The notes under the pieces were generated by a model that was given only the letters and a program-made list of their open reading frames with translations, was not told the origin of the DNA and made no database searches. A stretch of 9,419 bases of DNA from Chloroflexota bacterium (GTDB lineage: Bacteria > Chloroflexota > Anaerolineae > Anaerolineales > Anaerolineaceae). A program made the position numbers and the translations under genes. Below are positions 7,341 to 9,419 of the stretch, piece by piece. How positions within the stretch are numbered: the stretch's first letter is position 1; each line of letters opens with the position of its first letter. The stretch covers positions 1 through 9,419 of the forward strand of contig JAEXTI010000079.1 in the NCBI GenBank assembly GCA_023406965.1, given 5' to 3'.

Positions 7341-7370
7341 ATTATAACCTGCACTGCCACATATTGTAAG
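7341..7370 (-). promoter_or_regulatory. Promoter of the SDR-GH57 operon, near-leaderless
   Basis: On the minus strand an exact TATAAT occupies 7346-7341. CTTACA (7370-7365) is a 4/6 -35 match at 18 bp. Transcription would begin about 7 bases below the -10, at 7334 or so, while the ATG is at 7331-7329. The mRNA leader would be only a few bases, which agrees with the absence of a Shine-Dalgarno. Confidence 0.55.
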
Positions 7371-7386
7371 ACATCCACGCCGGCAT

Positions 7387-7413
7387 TTGTAAGCGGTCTC
7401 AAAATCGGATAAT
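7387..7413 (+). promoter_or_regulatory. Weak sigma70-type promoter candidate for the ftsZ operon
   Basis: GATAAT at 7408-7413 matches TATAAT at 5 of 6 bases. TTGTAA at 7387-7392 is a partial -35 with a short 15-bp spacer. It would give a leader of about 49 bases. It competes with the -24/-12-type candidate at 7427-7442 as the operon promoter. Confidence 0.35.
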
Positions 7414-7426
7414 CTTCCCCCTCATC

Positions 7427-7442
7427 TGGCATGACTCTTGCT
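7427..7442 (+). promoter_or_regulatory. Sigma54-like -24/-12 element
   Basis: TGGCATG-ACTC-TTGCT fits the RpoN consensus TGGCAYG-N4-TTGCW, with the GG and GC pairs 10 bases apart as required. The predicted start (about 7453) would leave a 16-base leader that contains the ribosome binding site. No rpoN or enhancer-binding activator gene is in the window, and I am unsure this lineage has sigma54, so a chance match is possible. Confidence 0.35.
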
Positions 7443-7456
7443 CCCTTCTCTTCATG

Positions 7457-7463
7457 AAAGGAG
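7457..7463 (+). promoter_or_regulatory. Ribosome binding site that fixes the start at 7469
   Basis: AAAGGAG is followed after 5 bases by the ATG at 7469. An in-frame ATG at 7454 lies upstream of this site and has no site of its own, so 7469 is the likelier start. Confidence 0.8.
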
Positions 7464-7468
7464 CCCAG

Positions 7469-8770
7469 ATGACAATGAAAGCTTCACAAAATCGAATTGG
7501 CTTGCATTATTTTCCCGACACCCTGCACTACCGTGAGGCCGACATACAATTCTGGCTGCCCCGTCTGCAAGAAATCGGCGCCGGCTGGCTGGTCCTGCAA
7601 GCCACCGCCGAGTGTGCCATCCCCGAAGTTTTCCTCAACGCCCTCACCAAAGCAAAAATCCAACCGCTCATTCACCTGCGCCTGCCTCTCGACCCGCTGC
7701 CCGAGCCTGCCGGCTTGCGCCCCATCTTCGACGCCTACGCCCGCTGGGGCGTCCGGCGGATCATCCTATTTGACCAGCCCAACAGCCGCAGCGCTTGGCC
7801 TTCCTCAGCCTGGGCTCAGCAAGACCTGGTAGAGCGCTTCCTCGACCGCTACCTGATCTTTGCCCAAATGGCGCTCTCAGCCGGGCTGCAGCCGGTTCTG
7901 CCTCCTCTCGAACCCGGCGGGCATTATTGGGACACCGCTTTTCTGCGATCCACTCTCAAAACTCTCCAGCGTCGCAAGCAAGAGCACCTCCTCGAACAGT
8001 TAGGGCTGGCAGCCTACGCCTGGAACAACGGTCGCGGTCTGGATTGGGGCGCAGGCGGCCCCGAGCGCTGGCCCGCTGCTAAACCCTATCAAACCCCCGA
8101 AGGCAGCCAGGACCAGCGCGGTTTTCGCATCGCCGACTGGTACCAGGCCATCTCCCAGGCCGTCCTCCAGCGCCCCCTGCCCACTTTTCTGCTTCAGGCC
8201 GGCGGCCTCCAGGCAGCCGACCCTACCGCACAGGCTGAAAGCTCGCTGGCCATTGCCCGCCTGCTGCATGACGAAGAAGTTGTCGATCCCCAGAACGCTG
8301 AAAACTTACTCGACCCGCTGCCTTCCGCCGTTCAGATGGCTGCCTTCTGGCTGCTATCCGCACCCGATAACAATCCTCATAGCGCCGGGGCCTGGTTTGG
8401 CGAAGAAGGGCAACCCCGCCCCGTGGCGCAAGCCTTCCGTGAATGGCAGGTTGTGCGCGCCCAGGCCGATTCACCCACCCTTCCGGCCTCAAAATCAGCC
8501 TCCGATCACCCCATCGAGCACTACCTGCTCCTCCCCCAATCCGAGAACGGTTTGTCCGACTGGTATCTGGACGCCATCCGGCCTTTTTTGCGCCGCCATA
8601 TGCCCACCTTTGGCTTCTCGGCTGCCGAAGCCGCCCTGGCGCGCAAGGTGACCGTGCTGGGCGACGCCTGTTCTGACGATACCCTGGTGGCCCTGCGCAT
8701 GGCAGGTTGCCGCGTTGAACGAATTACCGGAGATGGCACGACACTTGCAACCATATTGGCAGAGAGGTGA
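7469..8770 (+). CDS. TIM-barrel glycosidase-like protein with CWB2-like tail
   Basis: This 433-residue protein has no function I can name. Residues 9-300 read as a beta/alpha barrel: strands IGLHYFP (10-16), GWLVLQ (39-44), QPLIHLRL (65-72), RRIILFD (96-102), LQPVLPP (140-146), GLAAYAWN (179-186), PTFLLQAGG (238-246) and AAFWLLSA (291-298). It resembles glycosidase-like proteins I recall from Chloroflexota that carry 'NEPN' after strand 4 and 'TEGG' at strand 7. Here these read D102-Q103-P-N and L-Q243-A-G-G, so both catalytic Glu positions appear to be Gln. A spacer (about 332-348) leads to a C-terminal domain (350-433): 'HYLLLPQ', 'WYLDAIRPFLRRHMPTFGFS', then 'KVTVLGD...LRMAGCRVERITGDGTTLAT', which resembles one CWB2 cell-wall-binding repeat. 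No signal peptide or membrane segment, so it should be cytosolic. It ends 4 bases before ftsZ, whose ribosome binding site overlaps its last codons, so the two genes are likely translated together. The barrel is fairly sure; the role is unknown. Confidence 0.75.
   Translation: MTMKASQNRIGLHYFPDTLHYREADIQFWLPRLQEIGAGWLVLQATAECAIPEVFLNALTKAKIQPLIHLRLPLDPLPEPAGLRPIFDAYARWGVRRIILFDQPNSRSAWPSSAWAQQDLVERFLDRYLIFAQMALSAGLQPVLPPLEPGGHYWDTAFLRSTLKTLQRRKQEHLLEQLGLAAYAWNNGRGLDWGAGGPERWPAAKPYQTPEGSQDQRGFRIADWYQAISQAVLQRPLPTFLLQAGGLQAADPTAQAESSLAIARLLHDEEVVDPQNAENLLDPLPSAVQMAAFWLLSAPDNNPHSAGAWFGEEGQPRPVAQAFREWQVVRAQADSPTLPASKSASDHPIEHYLLLPQSENGLSDWYLDAIRPFLRRHMPTFGFSAAEAALARKVTVLGDACSDDTLVALRMAGCRVERITGDGTTLATILAER
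8762..8769 (+). promoter_or_regulatory. Ribosome binding site of ftsZ, inside the upstream gene's end
   Basis: GAGAGGTG overlaps the last codons and the TGA (8768-8770) of the upstream gene and sits 5 bases from the ATG at 8775. This implies translational coupling. An ATG at 8770 overlaps the stop but is closed after one further codon. Confidence 0.65.
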
Positions 8771-8774
8771 TGCG

Positions 8775-9419
8775 ATGACAACTATTATTTCTACCGATAC
8801 AAGCAATTCTGAACAACTTCTTGGCCGCCAGCCGGTTCTCAAAATCCTGGGGATGGGCGGCGGCGGTTCCAACGCCGTCAACCGCATGATTGAGTTAGGC
8901 TTGAAGGGCGTGGAATTTATTGCTGCCAACACCGATCTGCAGGCGCTCAATCAAAGCCTGGCTCCCACTAAGCTGGCCCTCGGCCCGCGCACCACGCGCG
9001 GACTGGGCGCTGGTGGCGACCCGCGCCGCGGCGAAGAAGCTGCCGAAGAAAGCTTCAAAGACCTCTGCGAGGTGCTTCGCGGCGCCGACATGGTCTTCCT
9101 CACCGCAGGAATGGGCGGCGGTACGGGCACCGGCTCCATCCCGGTGGCTGCTCGCGCTGCTCGCGAGGTCGGCGCGGTGACGGTCGCCATTGTCACCATG
9201 CCCTTCACCTTCGAGATGGGCCGCCGCCAGCGCAATGCCCGCGAAGGCATGTCCAAACTCCAACCCTATGCCGACACCCTGGTCACTGTGCCCAACGACC
9301 AGTTGCTCAAGGTGGCCCCGCCCAACACCACCCTCGACATGGCCCTGCGCCTTGCCGATGATGTGCTGCGCCAGGGCGTGCAGGGCATCTCCGAAATCAT
9401 CACCCAACCCGGCATGATC
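8775..9419 (+). CDS. ftsZ: Cell division protein FtsZ (partial, 3' end outside window)
   Basis: The first 215 codons of FtsZ, the tubulin-like GTPase that polymerises into the division ring. The frame is open to the last base, so the C-terminal half, including the T7 catalytic loop and the tail that binds partners, is not visible. Seen are G26-M-G-G-G-G-S-N33 (nucleotide loop), A50-A-N-T-D-L-Q-A-L58, 'TRGLGAGGDPRRG' (74-86), the tubulin signature G114-G-G-T-G-T-G120, 'PFTFEMGRRQRNA' (143-155), 'ADTLVTVPNDQLL' (166-178) and 'VLRQGVQGISEII' (198-209). The GTP site is intact, so it should bind GTP. It departs from the norm at several positions: FEM for FEG, GDPRRG for GANPEVG, GSIPV for GAAPV. 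This may mean a second FtsZ-type paralogue rather than the main one. It is coupled to the TIM-barrel gene upstream. No usual dcw neighbours (ftsA, ftsQ, mur genes) appear in the window. Confidence 0.95.
   Translation, partial: MTTIISTDTSNSEQLLGRQPVLKILGMGGGGSNAVNRMIELGLKGVEFIAANTDLQALNQSLAPTKLALGPRTTRGLGAGGDPRRGEEAAEESFKDLCEVLRGADMVFLTAGMGGGTGTGSIPVAARAAREVGAVTVAIVTMPFTFEMGRRQRNAREGMSKLQPYADTLVTVPNDQLLKVAPPNTTLDMALRLADDVLRQGVQGISEIITQPGMI

Noticed and set aside
7454..7468. Upstream in-frame ATG for the TIM-barrel gene
   Set aside because: The AAAGGAG site lies after this ATG and is well spaced for the ATG at 7469.
8895..9407. 170-codon minus-strand open frame over ftsZ
   Set aside because: The plus-strand frame encodes unmistakable FtsZ motifs across the whole stretch.
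1..9419. tRNA, rRNA, transposase or phage genes
   Set aside because: No cloverleaf with a tRNA-like T-arm, no ribosomal RNA signature and no recombinase or phage motif was seen on either strand by eye.

Overview
The window looks like a piece of a Chloroflexota chromosome, probably from class Anaerolineae. The clues are moderately high GC, alpha-glucan enzymes of types I associate with that group, GTAGGGGCGGGTCTTTAACGC-type palindromic repeats, and a divergent FtsZ. This placement rests on recalled family patterns and was not searched.

Layout. At 118-981 (+) is an AlkZ-related winged-helix protein. A 471-base gap (982-1452) follows; its first two thirds are nested GGCGGGTC/GACCCGCC palindromes, and its last part holds a TATAAT promoter with a 16-base perfect palindrome upstream. 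This promoter should drive a 1151-residue cytoplasmic alpha-amylase-superfamily (GH13-like) protein (1453-4908, +). That gene converges on a GH57/DUF3536 glycosidase (4977-6404, -), and a perfect 18-bp stem-loop lies between their stop codons. The GH57 gene is the second gene of a minus-strand pair, 3 bases after an NDUFA9/NmrA-like atypical SDR (6408-7331, -). The SDR gene appears to be transcribed almost without a leader. A 137-base divergent region then leads into a plus-strand operon: a TIM-barrel protein with a small C-terminal domain (7469-8770), followed 4 bases later by ftsZ, cut by the window edge (8775-9419+).

How the genes may work together. The GH13-like and GH57 enzymes both act on alpha-glucans as families and both lack signal peptides, so they may form an intracellular storage-glucan module. 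The TIM-barrel gene and ftsZ are tightly coupled. In my reading the barrel protein has Gln at both positions where its glycosidase relatives carry catalytic Glu, and it ends in a module resembling one CWB2 cell-wall-binding repeat. A catalytically dead, possibly glycan-sensing protein co-expressed with a divergent FtsZ is the most interesting hypothesis here. No CRISPR array, tRNA, rRNA, transposase or phage gene was seen.
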